The translations under genes and the position numbers were made by a program. 64,000 bases of DNA, from positions 11,121,177 through 11,185,176 of the forward strand of contig OX424566.1 of the NCBI GenBank assembly GCA_949152475.1. The letters run 5' to 3'. The stretch comes from Terebella lapidaria. Its lineage: Eukaryota > Annelida > Polychaeta > Terebellida > Terebellidae. How positions within the stretch are numbered: position 1 is the first letter of the stretch; every line of letters starts with the position of its first letter. Of this stretch, positions 45,079 through 57,300 are shown piece after piece. Below the pieces are notes generated by a model. That model saw only the letters and a program-made list of their open reading frames with translations. It was not told the DNA's origin and did not search any database.

Positions 45079-45282
45079 TGGCCTTATCGTGAAACAGGTC
45101 CCGCTTATTTCGTACGTTATGATTTCAGTGTGTGCCTCCATCCACCCCCACCACCACCCTCCAGGATTCTCCAAGATATAGAACTTAGAAGTTGACTGAA
45201 AACATTAAAATGGTGTTACTGTTTTAGCTGAATAAGTCTAATTGTCATAATGTAGCGGGACCTATTTCACGAGAATGCCATT
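45077..45282. mobile_element. MITE, 206 bp, abutting the previous one
   Basis: The 28-bp inverted ends (left aatggccttatcgtgaaaca, right reverse complement aatggcattctcgtgaaata) differ at only a few positions. It starts within the last bases of the 44648-45078 element. A related fragment ('aataggtcctatttcatggg' type) lies at about 45430. Non-coding. Confidence 0.8.
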
Positions 45283-45610
45283 TTACACATGTTTTAATAA
45301 GGCCTCTGGACCTTCTATTTGCAGTACATCGTCTTTTCACCGCGGATTATTATATCCCTGAACCTTCGTTATGATAATGTCCGCCCTTATGCGTAATATG
45401 CATGGTGGAATCAAACAATTGATGCAATATAGGTCCTATTTCATGGGTACCTTTAACAATATCATGATTAGCCTACATTTTGTAATAATTCGTAAGGACC
45501 GGCTCACTAGGACAGACTTGTATTCGCCCATTGGCACATAGATGCTGAAAAATATGTTTCTTTTTACATACTGATATTCTTTTTCAGCTGATCAACTTTA
45601 AAAGAAAAAA

Positions 45611-46507
45611 ATGACTGGCATGGTTGAGGAGCTGGTCAAGTCGTTTGACTGCAAACAGAGGGCAGTTCGAGTGGTCAGATTCAACGCTGATGGCAATTAT
45701 TGTCTGACTGGGGGATCTGATAAATCTGTCAAACTCTGGAATCCACAAAGTGGCACATTACTGAAAACTTACAGTGGTAACGGCTCCGAAGTCTTGGATC
45801 TTTGTTCGTCCTTTGACAACAGCCAAATTGTCTCAAGTGGCCTTGATAAGACTGTCGTTATTGTAGAAGTAGCCACAGGTAAAATACTTCGCAAGTATAG
45901 AGGCCACGTGGGAACCGTCAACTGTGTGGAATTCAATGAAGAGGGGACTATTGTTTTCTCAGGATCTGTGGATGGTACGATCCGTGTGTGGGATTGTCGT
46001 AGCAGGAACCAAGACCCTGTGCAGAAACTTGACGAAGCAAAGGATGGAGTAACGTCAGTCAAAGTCCTCACACACCAGTTGCTCGCTGGCTGCGCAGATA
46101 GTCACATTAGACGCTACGATATTCGCAATGGACAGATGGTGGTAGACTTCATCGGGAGCTCAGTGACAAGTGTCTGCTTTAGTCGGGATGGACAGTGTAT
46201 TCTTGTGGGCTCTTTGGATGACACACTGCGACTAATGGACAGGGATACAGGGGAACTACTCAATGACTACAGTGGACACAAGAACTCCAAGTATAAAATT
46301 GACAGCTGTGTCAGCTGCAACGATCGACAGGTAGTCAGTGGCTCTGAAGACGGCGATGTGTTCATTTGGGACTTGCTGGAAGGCAACGTTCTTGGAAAGT
46401 TACCACACAAATCAGGAGCAGCCGTTCACAGTCTATCATTCCATCCAACAGAAAACCTTCTGTTATCTGCTTGCGAGAAAGAAGTGTATTTGTGGAAATC
46501 AAAATAA
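45611..46507 (+). CDS. WDR83: WDR83 / MORG1, WD40-repeat scaffold protein
   Basis: The 298-residue protein is a run of seven WD40-type blades with GSDKSVKLWN, GTIRVWD, CFSRDGQ and DVFIWD signatures. It lines up along its whole length with vertebrate WDR83 as I recall it: VRVVRFNADGNYCLT, LLKTYSGNG, SGSVDGTIRVWDCRSR, LDEAKDGVTSVKV and DTGELLNDYSGHKNSKYKID match in order. WDR83 (MORG1) is known as a scaffold in ERK signalling, a PHD3 partner and a spliceosome-associated protein. It is shorter than the human protein (about 315 residues), lacking its N-terminal extension and acidic tail. The coding part is one exon; an acceptor (attctttttcag) at 45587 suggests an intron in the 5' UTR. AATAAA overlaps the stop codon region and another lies at about 46534. 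Start chosen at the only suitable ATG. Confidence 0.95.
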   Translation: MTGMVEELVKSFDCKQRAVRVVRFNADGNYCLTGGSDKSVKLWNPQSGTLLKTYSGNGSEVLDLCSSFDNSQIVSSGLDKTVVIVEVATGKILRKYRGHVGTVNCVEFNEEGTIVFSGSVDGTIRVWDCRSRNQDPVQKLDEAKDGVTSVKVLTHQLLAGCADSHIRRYDIRNGQMVVDFIGSSVTSVCFSRDGQCILVGSLDDTLRLMDRDTGELLNDYSGHKNSKYKIDSCVSCNDRQVVSGSEDGDVFIWDLLEGNVLGKLPHKSGAAVHSLSFHPTENLLLSACEKEVYLWKSK

Positions 46508-46539
46508 AATATTGTTGTTGGCTTTCTGTTGAGTAAAAT

Positions 46540-47296
46540 AAAATTGTTTGTCCTTGGATTATGGTTCATGCGTTTGTTCATTGTTCGTATGTAACCATGA
46601 CGATGATGACATTCTTTAGTCAACGCCACCGACCTAAAATAGACCAGAAATACATAACGAAATCACATAACGTTATGTATATCTGGATATACATTATAGA
46701 GTATCCAATATTATTTGGCAGTCAAATTCATGGTCAATATGAATGTTCTGCTCAAAACAAAACCACAATCTTTATCCACATGCATTTGCCCTAATTGGAC
46801 GATCAACATTTCCCCTTGCAATGGTGTACCAAACATCACTTAACGTTCTCTAATATGCAACCAAAGGTATGGTTCCTCTAGCACGCTGATCATAAATCTT
46901 TAAAAGAGAGATGTTATTTGCATTTCCTCGTGTGGCATTAATTTATATCAATCTGGGAACAAAACTGATCAAATTACAGAGCTTGATCGAACTGTCAATG
47001 GTATTATTATTCTATAACAGGAACACTGCAAGGTAGCCTACTTCTTATATGCATGACACATTTTTACTAGTAAAGCATTTTTTCCAGTGAAATTTAGTTT
47101 TAAGTGTTCAATTTACATACAAACCAGTCTTGAAATCGAAATACTCCAGGTGATCTACCCGTGGATGAACTCCAGTCAAGATATTGTTTCAAGGATGGAC
47201 TGCATATAAGTTCGCCCTTCACTCATGTTATTGTAATCATAGAGGTAACTACTTCATGAAGACTATGCGACCTTCATTCCCGAGACACTTGGTCAT
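46540..47296. other. No gene seen
   Basis: AT-rich sequence downstream of WDR83 with no supported gene; the frame at 46561-46794 has no recognised feature. Confidence 0.5.
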
Positions 47297-49900
47297 CTAC
47301 ATGTATGATAATTCATAAATTATATCGCAGTACAACCTAATCCTGCAGCTGGACATGAGTGCACCCTGTTTATCGAGAAATAAGTAGGAAGTTGGCATAA
47401 GCTTTATGAAAGCTGCCCGGCCACTGAGAAAGACCTGTCCTGGAAGGGTTTGTTTCTGGTTCGGAGACTCCCAAGGTAGATGCCACTTTCTTCGGAAGAT
47501 CGATTGTATGCGCACCGATTCGGACCATCACTAAGGATGTCAAATAGTCCGGGGATGAACCAATCAGGACCTTACGGACCATACGAGCTATCATGTAGTG
47601 ACTAACGTGTAAGGAAGGCAGTGGGAGCCAGTGTAGTGTTTGCATGGGTATGGTGTACTGTCATACCGACCAGGCTTCAATACGAGTTTGGTTGCCTGGT
47701 GGAAGATTCTCCTGACAGGTGCAAGAGTAACACACGGCAAGCCATAGTGCAGCGAGTTCCCTAGTCCAAAACGAAAATAACAAGGGCCTGTACAAACTGA
47801 TGACAAACATCCTATGACAGGAATGCACGGATTCTGTCTGATGTAGTGCAAGTTGGTTGAGGCCATCTTGCACTTTTCCCTGATATGAGTCGTCATGGAC
47901 AGCTGATCATCGATATGGATCCCCAAGTACTTCACTGATGATGGTGTGAGACTGCAGCATCACACACCTTAATGGACGCAATGTCACAGTTCTGGAGGTA
48001 CTTTCTACTTCCCAAAAGCACGAACTCAGTTTTGCTCTTATTCATTTTTAGTCGATTCAGATTCATCCAACTGATGATATTCTGAAGGCAAGACTATAAT
48101 TTCGTGAGGGTGGGATCAGCACTCTGTTTGTGTCTTGAATCAATACTTTTGAACACGATATGTTCATCGACGTAGCCCAGCAGACTCGCATCAACATCCC
48201 TGATGTGATCTTGGAGCGTGCTGGCGTACACATTGTACAAGACAGGACCAAAGATGCTCTCTTGTGGCACAGAGGAATTCAGGTCAACTGATTGTGAATC
48301 AACAGTTCCAATGCACACTTTGCATCTCTAGAGCACAGATACGTATCAAACCATTGCAGCATGTCCCCCAACACACCACCCTTGTGTTTCAAGACCTGAA
48401 GGAGATCCTCGTGGTTCACGGTGTAGAACTCCGCTGAAAAATTTGAGATTTTGATGTTCCATGTTGGAGTACGTCGTTGAACAATTTCAACAGAGCCATT
48501 TCTGTCCCATATTCTTTCCGATAGGCAGATTGGTATAATGGGAGTAGTTTGTTGTCCTCCAAGTAAGCCATGAATCAGTTTAGGCACACTCCATCAATTA
48601 TAGGTGAAAGAGATGTGCACTGGCTGGTAGTTTCACAGGGTTAGCTCCAGACCTTCCTTCTTGAGAAGAGGCCTGATGACAGAGGATTTCAGGACTCAGC
48701 AAAGGTCCCGCTGGTTTAGAAGCATAACCAGACGTGTCACCAAAGGGGATAATGACATCCAAATGCTGTTTCAATAAAGTTGTGGGCAATGGATCAGAGG
48801 GACACGTGGCAGCTCTGACTGGCGTGATGAGCCTCTTCACTTGTTATTTAGCGACTTCATGGAACACACTATATCCGGATGGTAGCAATTGCTCCTGTTC
48901 ATAGAGTGGGAACTTGTCAAGCTCCTTTCTGATCCTCTCAATCTGTTCAACGAAGTAGAATATGAACTCGTCAGCCAGGGACTACTCGTCCTTGTGTGCG
49001 GGTAGTGGGTTTTCTTTCCGCCTACCTATGAGCTGGTAAACAAGCCTGTAGACCTTTCCTGTGTTACGTACCACGTCTCATATGGCTGACTGTATGAAAT
49101 CACACTTCGAAGACTTCAGGTGATTTCTGTAGATGAGCCTGATATTCCTGAAAGCTTGTAGGTCTGCTTGCGAGTTGGTTTTTCTGAGCAGCTTTTCCGC
49201 TCTCCTCATTTGCCTCTTCAGTGAGTTGACTTCCTCGTCGAACCAAGGAAGCGTCTTCCTTGTTGTGGTCTTCTTTTCAAGGACAGGAGTGTGTTTATCT
49301 AAGATACTTCTGGGATGTTTGTTGTATATGTCTCCCAATTCGTCAACATCCACAATACTTGTGAAGGAAACCACCATTTGCGTTAAGTCGTCAGAGAAGG
49401 CAATGTGATTGATTTTACTGATCTTTCAGAAGGATTTCAACTGACGAGTACACTTTAGCCACAGCAGACATTCTCGACGAAATAGTGATCGCTGATGTAA
49501 AGACTTGGAGAAATGATCAGACAGCTGAACCGAATAACAATCACAGTGAATCATGAATAAGTCGAGTATGGCCCCAATGTATGTGTTGGACAATCAACGT
49601 GTTGTTTTAGTCCAAAACAACACAGCATTTCATTGAAGTTTTTAGTGTCCGGGTTTTGTGTCTCAATTATATGGATGTTAAAGTCTCCAGTCAGTATCAC
49701 AGACTCGTTTACAACCAGAGCCTCTGTTACGTAATCTCCGAATTCAGTCAGAACTGTACTGATTGTGACAGGGTATGCTTTTGAATAAGGTGAACGATAT
49801 ATGACGATGAATGTGGTGTGGAGTTTGTTGTCGCGTATCAGCCATTCGGAAAACTCGAAGGACAATTGTTCTCCAGCGTTAAGCTGTTGATATTCAGTTT
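47297..49900 (-). mobile_element. Decayed LINE (CR1/L2-like), minus strand
   Basis: Fragments of one non-LTR retrotransposon protein appear in order on the minus strand in several frames, separated by stops and frame changes. An endonuclease part (49551-49865) has VILTGDFNIHI. A linker (49078-49377) has DKHTPVLEKKTTTRKTLPWF, typical of CR1/L2/jockey-group elements. RT parts follow: NSSVPQESIFGPVLYNVYAS with a degenerate GYVDEH in place of the usual YADD (48063-48318), and KYLGIHIDDQLSMTTHIREK (47591-47935). A C-terminal part has LHWLPLPSLH (47370-47645). The element is non-functional, with at least five breaks. It lies downstream of WDR83 on the opposite strand; the 3' end is near 47.3 kb. 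Confidence 0.85.
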
Positions 49901-50167
49901 AAAAAGAAGTCTTGGTTGGTGATATCCTGGATGCCAATAAGTTATACCATAGTAAACTATAGTTGTGGACTAGATGTGCGCAAAATCATGATTTTGTTAC
50001 TTTTATATTTACATTATGAGTGAATGGAGAGCTGCAGAATTCTTGCGAGATTTTTACATGCAACCCAACCTTAACTTTACTAATAGAAACATGTATAGAT
50101 GAAATGACGAGGAACACCGCGTTGAATGTCGTAAAAGACTTTCTTCAATTGGGCAATGTGATGAATT

Positions 50168-50510
50168 GGTACGGAGCCGCTGACAGGACATGGAAGGAAT
50201 GTTTTTTGACATATGGATATTGCATTCCCTCGCAAAACAATAGTAATATCGCGAGGGAACACAATAATATCAGCACAATGCGAACGAACGCAATCCAGAA
50301 TGCGAGGGAATGCAATAAGATTGCGAGGGAATGCAATAATATTGCGATCTGGACTGAAAGGAACGCAATTATAAGATCATGAGGGAACGCGATCCGGAGT
50401 GCGAGGGAATGCGATAATATTGCGAGGGAACGCAATAATATTGCGAGGGAATGCAATAACAATGTGCTAAAAATATTTCTTCCATGTCCTCTCAGAGGCT
50501 CCGTAAATTG
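50168..50510. mobile_element. Foldback element with ~21-bp 'gcgagggaa.gcaat' core
   Basis: The left end (acggagccgctgacaggaca, then 'tggaaggaatgttttttgac') pairs with the right end (about 50461-50505, 'atttcttccatgtcctctca' then 'gaggctccgta'). The arms are 55-60 bp. Between them about ten units of attgcgagggaa.gcaataat alternate with inverted forms (gcattccctcgc), period about 21 bp. The right half also exists at 4082-4200. The ORFs across it are the repeat read in frame. Confidence 0.85.
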
Positions 50511-52158
50511 GTGATGCGTTTAAATGAAATTGGAATTGGAACGTAAGTGGAGTCACGATTAGCCTATGTAGAATATGACGTAATACTGGTTTTATGTTTC
50601 ACATCGATATTTTCATATAGTCAACAAAATCCGAGTTTTCGACATCTCGACGAGAATAAAAATGTCAACTGTGCGAAAAGTTTCACGTCAATTTTATCCC
50701 TAATCTCCCTGAGGTGCATGTTTGTCAGGGCGACAAGTTCGCACCTTGCCTAGCTATGCAGGACAAAAGTAAAAGAATTTCCTAGTCATTCTACGAGCTA
50801 GGAAGCCTCACAGAATGACTCTGTTTTTTATGCATGGGTCAAAAATCGATTGACGTATTGATCACAACATCAATTGGGTTCTTCCTATGGTGTTATATGG
50901 GCCTCCGTGCAAAGTTCTGCAGGCATTGCCCAAATATGTCTGGAAACCGAAACATTGATTTCATGCACGGACTCCAGAGCCGACTCATAAACAATAGTCT
51001 TCTCGCCCATAATATTCCTGACCAGTTGTGAAAAATTGGCGAAGATACATCAGGGAGACTGAAGTTAATATCACCCGGAATCAGAGAAAGGAAGTTGATA
51101 AAAAAAACATTGTCAAAAAAATTTGAGGACATTTCGTGTGGAAATTAGTACTCATGACGTGGCATCGCGATACAGCATATTCTAATTAGTTAGCCTACTC
51201 CTTGGACAAACTACATCGTAAGCCTCGCCCATCAGAGAAGACGGTATTGTTTGTCTGGTTACATGCACTTATGTACATGTAATAGTGGTGGTTTAGCTAG
51301 ATATGACAAACACTCACACGTTGTAGTTCAAGTAATCACTCGTGTACAATACAGTGCCTGTGATGAAATAGTGCAGTATTCCCATGGTTCACCATGATAA
51401 TATATAGTACCCTTCAATGGAAGGACACATAGAGAGTTCCTCATCGAGCGTTCACCATACATATGCAATTTTGAAGGAAAACTTTTGTGAAACGTCACCT
51501 CGTATATATTATTATGCCAGATTTCTAGACGAGTGTATATTTATCTGAAAGAATACACTACTGGGAAATAGTTACCCGGTTTTCAAGGCAATATCTTGTT
51601 GTCGTTCTTCTCAGGAGCTGGGGAAGCAAAGGGTTTTGCATCATCACCAATTCAACCATCATCACCCATAATTTCGGGTATTTTTACTCAGGGTCCATTC
51701 AAGGCAGAATAGCAAAAAAATCCCATATGTCGTCAAATATATTCATGCTTATCACGCGATGTCCAAAGAATCAATTTATGAAAATAACATAGTGGTTTGG
51801 CTGGAAGTTTTTAGAAAGGTGTTATGGTCCACCAAAATGAGACCAGTTAACATTGTACATGTACTATATATAATTCCCCCCCCCCCCCCCCCTCCCCGGG
51901 AGGCGAATTAAAGTTTTGGCGGAGATAACAATAAAGTCGGTGTTTGTGGAACTTGAATGATTTTTTGGTAAATTCGTTTTTGCAACAATTTTCATTGAAT
52001 CTCATATTTGCAAGCCTCTGTCACACACTGACACAGTATCAATATTCAAATGACCCACGTCGTTAGATATTGTTTACTAGATAGACTCTACCTGACAATT
52101 CGAACAACGCCTAGAAATAACGGGTTCAAACGATTGAGCGATAATACAGTGCTGAACC
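50511..52158. other. No gene seen; C-tract at 51878
   Basis: No supported gene. A run of C bases interrupted by a single T lies at about 51877-51899. Small frames have no recognisable features. Confidence 0.5.
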
Positions 52159-52169
52159 ATCTCCACCCC

Positions 52170-52771
52170 AGCCTGAGCGACGCGGAGCGTCTGAGATGGC
52201 TGTCATTCACCCTCGGGACGGAAATCGTTTGGACATCTTTTCAACTAAAAAATCAAAATCTTCCACAACTGTATCTTCTAGGCCTCATCTTTATACCGAG
52301 AGGACATAGGGGATACATATTTGACAAACAATCAATGACTTTATCACTGAAATATCCCAACTTGAAAACGCGAACCGGATTGTGAAAACTTGACACATCT
52401 CATGGGCGCATCCATTTTTTCAGCTGTATTGACCTCACAATTCACTTGGTGGCGCCACTTCTCATTATCTGAGATCGAGTTGTGGCGCCACCAAGCGAAT
52501 TCGATGTCATACTATTGGGAAAATGGATAAACCCATGGCCCGGCCAAGAGCTTGTCAAAATCTGGTTCTCGTTTTCAAGTTGGGATATTTCAGTGATAAA
52601 GTCATTGATTGTTTGTCAAATATGTATCCCCTATGTCCTCTCGGTATAAAGATGAGGCCTAGAAGATACAGTTGTGGAAGATTTTGATTTTTTAGTTGAA
52701 AAGATGTCCAAACGATTTCCGTCCCGAGGGTGAATGACAGCCATTCTCAGACGCTCCGCGTCGCTCAGGCT
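52170..52771. mobile_element. 600-bp foldback element with long inverted arms and a 10-bp target duplication
   Basis: The left arm (from 52170, agcctgagcgacgcggagcg) runs about 230 bp and is repeated as its reverse complement from about 52545 to 52771 with few differences. The centre is itself inverted ('cttggtggcgccac' and its complement). Outside the arms the same string tctccacccc occurs at 52160 and about 52773, consistent with a ~10-bp target-site duplication, a length typical of Mutator-like or foldback elements. A single arm lies at 3470-3650. Reading frames in the arms are not called as genes. Confidence 0.88.
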
Positions 52772-52864
52772 GTCTCCACCCCAGCAATACAAAAATATTT
52801 CAAACAAGTAAAATTGCAAATACCGGTACAAGGTATCGAGAGGATAACCCTGGCTAGGTAAAAA

Positions 52865-52922
52865 TTACTTCACTCTGGGGTGGATGGCCCGACCCAGGGC
52901 CATCCACCCCAGAGTGAAATAA
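52865..52922. repeat. 26-bp-arm hairpin
   Basis: The arm ttacttcactctggggtgga plus 'tggccc' is followed by a 6-base loop and then its reverse complement, with one mismatch. It is GC-rich and would be a very stable hairpin as DNA or RNA. It has no adjacent T-run on either strand to suggest an RNA polymerase III product. Confidence 0.85.
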
Positions 52923-53509
52923 CTACCTAAACCATGGCCTACGATTGAACACAAGTAAATTTTTAACGTTATGATAGATCTATTAGATTTAGTTGTAGTA
53001 TAGGTATATTTCGGCCACCTAGATCTACTCACGCTGGGCAAGCCATCATAATGGGAAAGCGCTAAACCGATACCCAGTCAGGCTTATTTAGCTGAAATAG
53101 TAACACCATTGTAATTTGTTTAGTGCATTTCTATATGTTGAAGAATCCTGTAGGGAGAATCCTGTAGGTGGTGGGGGAGGAACGTACTAAACCGATCGGA
53201 TTTGACTGGGTTCCGATTTATTTCTTCCCATCATAATGTATGGATACATTCTGGTTGATAAAATGTAGAAGATGCTGATTTATTGATAGGGATATGTTTA
53301 ATTTGGATCTCCCAAGTACACCCTCACACAGGTTTGTCAAAAATTGGTGTGATTATAGACGTAAGTCACGTATTCAAGATGAAGACAAAAAACTGAAAAA
53401 CAAGGTTTTTCCATTTGTTGCACGTGATATTTTCATCTGAAATCAATATTGCACATTTGATTTGGGACCAGTTATTTATTCAACCAATATTGAAACTGTT
53501 CATCTTTTA

Positions 53510-53990
53510 GAATAGGTCTGGAAAGCGGAAGTACTGATCAACAGATCAATGACCATGATGACAAATTCCAATGAATTTATTCGCCCTGGGGATAAGCACC
53601 TGATGCCTCCCTATCTTTTAACATGGGGGGTGCATTCAATATGGGGATTTTAAGTATATAAACGATGTCTTTAGTGTATTGTAGTATCCATACATGTTGA
53701 AGATATAAAAAACACTATTGTAAAAGATAAAAAATATCCAATTCCACAACATATTTAAGCTTCGAAGAGGCACTGAAAAAAACGGCACTTCGAATAGAGC
53801 CTTGCTCCAGCAAAATTGCTTTGTACTTTCGCTAAATTTATTTGACACAAGATATGCTATTTCAGCAGTTATTGACGTTGTTAGAAATTGGGGGATGATA
53901 GGTTTATCCCCGGCAATGCCTTATTCACAAATATCTCATTGGAATTGATCACCGATCATACTTCCGCTTTCCAGCCCTATAAATCTCCAG
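53510..53990. mobile_element. Inverted-repeat (MITE-like) element, ~100-bp arms
   Basis: The left arm (about 53515-53613: ggtctggaaagcggaagtac ... cctggggataagcacctgat) pairs with the right arm (about 53888-53985: gatgataggtttatccccgg ... cttccgctttccag). The interior is AT-rich and non-coding. It lies just upstream of the zinc-finger gene. Confidence 0.75.
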
Positions 53991-54353
53991 GTTATTATAT
54001 ACTTTATCAAGTCCAAATATCACATCGATGTACATATCCTTTCAGAGCCATGATTCAAAGTCTTACAAAATGTAATGTGTTGTACACTGCACTGTACTTA
54101 ACTTTTCATGTGATTTAGTGCCACAAAAATATATCTTTACCAAATCTTGTGTATGCTTTCATGGTGTAAGAAGAAATTCCCGCATACTAGTAATAAGCAT
54201 TGAGAACTGGCCAGGCTCGCACTGCATGCTCGGAGAGACTGGGCGTGGAAATGCCTTCTATAAATACTTGTGCATCTTCTACTTAGATAAATCAGTATTT
54301 GAAAATATTTTATTCTACATGTATTTGCAGGAGTGTCCCTCTCAGCCTTCAAG

Positions 54354-57300
54354 ATGAGGTACCATATGCAACTGCCTGCTTTGCCCACTATTCAGTCAAT
54401 GTTGGGGATGTGGCAGCACACACTCGAGCTGCGACTGCCTTTCGAGGTGGTCGCAACTGTGCAGAATTTCCCTCAAGGAGAGGCCTGCCACTTTTATGGC
54501 AAAGATAGCAAAGGTATGGTTAATAATTTAACCATTCGATTCTGAAAATTATGTACAGTATTCAAATCTTGTCGCAGCTTCAAGATGACTCATGAAGTCT
54601 CAATCAACTCCAGGCTTCTATGGCAATAGTTCCTTCATGTTGAATACCGGTACTTATGGTTATTGTACCAATTTTTGAGCATAGAAAATGATAATTTTCC
54701 TTCAGGTGTGATTTTGTCTCTCTTACAGTGTTCTTGTTGTGTATGTTGTCAATTTATTTTACCTCACAGGGGAGAGACGAAATATCATCGGGAGACGTGT
54801 TGGTGATGAGTACTTCACCCTGAGCATTATGGGTGAGAATTGTAAATTGGTCTTCTCGATAAAAGCCTGTTTCATCCTATCAACCTGTTAAAATTTTCAA
54901 AACATTTTTGCCTAGGTGAGACTGAGTATATTCGAGAGGACGATACAACTCGGTGTTACATCAAGGACTACTTCTGTCTGTCAGAGCAGAAACAGCCTTT
55001 AGCCATGGTAACCAACATGGAAAACCAGGAGGTTGTACCGACGGCAACTACCCCCACTGACACGCCCATGAACACCACCACGTCCAGCATATACCCCACA
55101 CCACAGTCAGCAGAAGTGAACAGCAGTAAAACATCGCAAAATTCTCGCAAGAGTTCCCGCATTCAGAATAAATACGGGGAAGGTCACAGTCTCGTTAAGA
55201 AACTCAAACTGGCTCCGAGTAGCAGAAATGTTGAGGAGCCTAGATCAACAGAACCTGATGTCGTTGCTGAAGGCTGCGTACAGAGTTCTTCACAGGAAAT
55301 TCAGTTGAATGAAGTAACAGATGTGTTGTCTGCAGATACAATGGAGACCCTCGAAGCAATCTTAGCCCTTAACAGTGAAGGATTCGGATCTCCATTCCCA
55401 AGCCCATTGAAATATGCCGCCACAGAAGCTTTTGTGGCTCTTCCCGTTGAGCAAACCAACAGAGCTGATTTTGACCCACTCAGTCACAGTCAGGAAATAC
55501 TGAGCCACCAGGGCAAAGACTCAAAGGATTGCAGTGATTCAGATGTTTTTTTGGACGATCCAGACCAGGATCCAGACTGGGTCGTGGAGGAGACTTCAGT
55601 GCTTAAAACCCCGCCCCGGGGCAGGAAACGATCAACAGCCAAGTCAGGACACAGCTCGTGTGCGCTATCGAAACCCAGCAATAACTCTCCCTTCACCATC
55701 AGTGTCTCCCAACTGCTCGAAGGCGCACAGCATGGCCATCTAGACCTTGACTATACCAACCCACCGAGTCAGCCGGAGTCGCTCATTGACACATCAATGC
55801 TACCTGAAGACTACATCCCGCCGAAACCTGGCGAGACTCCTCGCCAGTGGATGGCCAGGAACCCAAACTTCATCTACTATTGTCTCATTTGCAACAAGTA
55901 TCAAACAAAACAGCGAAGCACTTTCAAGTCTCACCTCCATCTCGTCCACAAAACATCCTTCACAGAATACCGAAAGAAAAAACGGCTCGCACTAGACCTT
56001 CACTCGCCATACATCGAGAAAAAGCCAGAAAGAAAGAGCCGCAAAAAGTCGCAGGACAAAAAGTCGGATAAAATAAAACAAAAAAAGTCACAGGACAAAA
56101 ATGTTGATGGCAACAGTACTATGCTCTGTGAGTTGTGTGGATCTCCATTCGGAGATCAATGGACCCTCGAGATGCACCTGAAGAGTATCCACAGTTCAGA
56201 CCCACGCAGTGAGGATTGTCTAGTGGCTTTGTCCCACCAGGCCTGGGGGCTCGTTCGGAAAAACTTCATATGTCCATACTGTCCATCCGTGTTTGAAGGA
56301 GCAGAAGTGCTGACACACTTAGCGGACGTTCATTCACAGGCAGAAGACTTTGTCAAGACAGTTCGAGGTATTAGGCAGTTGCTTACTACTGAACAGAAAT
56401 GTCAAGAACGGGTTCTCAAGAAACGCGAAGAGAAACGTGGAAGCAATCCTCCTCCTGCAAGGTATAACATTTAACCAGTACACCAAACTTTGCATATGTT
56501 GTTAGTAAAAAAAACCAACATGACATTCCACAAAACGGTAAACTTTCTTGAACATTACACGATTGGATGATGGGAAACCCTCAAGCATGATGAGGAACCT
56601 CACCTATGTGCATGAGGTTTTACTACACATAGTACATGAGGTTTTACTACACATAGTAGCACACTGTTCATGTTATCTTTACACTTGTGCAATGACTGTC
56701 TCTGAAAAAATACTCTATATAATCACATTAATAAATATATTCTCCCTCTCTCTCACTTCCATGCAGCGTGGGTGACACCAGTGCCATCAATTGGCGAAAA
56801 GCTTACGGACATTACAGACCCGGCTGCAGTGCTGATGGGGTTTCCCACTATGGCTGTGTGCATTGTACGGTTGTAATGCAGGATCTAACCAAACTAAAGC
56901 GCCACATCGCCGAGAGCCACCAGAATCACCGCAAGTTCATGTGCGACGAGTGTGCGTCTTCCTACAACACGAGCATCGCTCTAGAACAGCACGTCCGTTC
57001 CAGACACTGCGGGAGGAAATGCCGAAGCAAGTTTTCCAAGCTGGAGCGAACCTGTCCAGATTGTGGCAAGGTGTTCCTGCTTCCGTCGTTGATGATGGAA
57101 CACTTCCTCACACATGATGGTATGGTGGTTTTCACATGTTTGATTATTCCTTGCATCAATAGCCATTGAATGAGTAGAAAAAAAATGATGTCTGAATATT
57201 CAATGATAATTTTGGTGCATACACAGTAATCAAAGTGCATGATACCAGTTGTGTAATTATATAGTCTCAAATGTAAAAGCAATGTGTATATATATATGGT

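Noticed and set aside
50145-50462. 105-residue minus ORF with repeated LLHSLAIL, suggesting a leucine-rich or membrane protein
   Set aside because: It is the 21-bp core of a foldback element read in frame; the period of seven residues equals the repeat unit.
52050-52385. 111-residue ORF with LRWLSFTLGTEIVWTSFQL, also seen at 3394-3684
   Set aside because: The shared peptide comes from the arms of a foldback element that has no other coding sign; similarity between the sites is due to the repeat.
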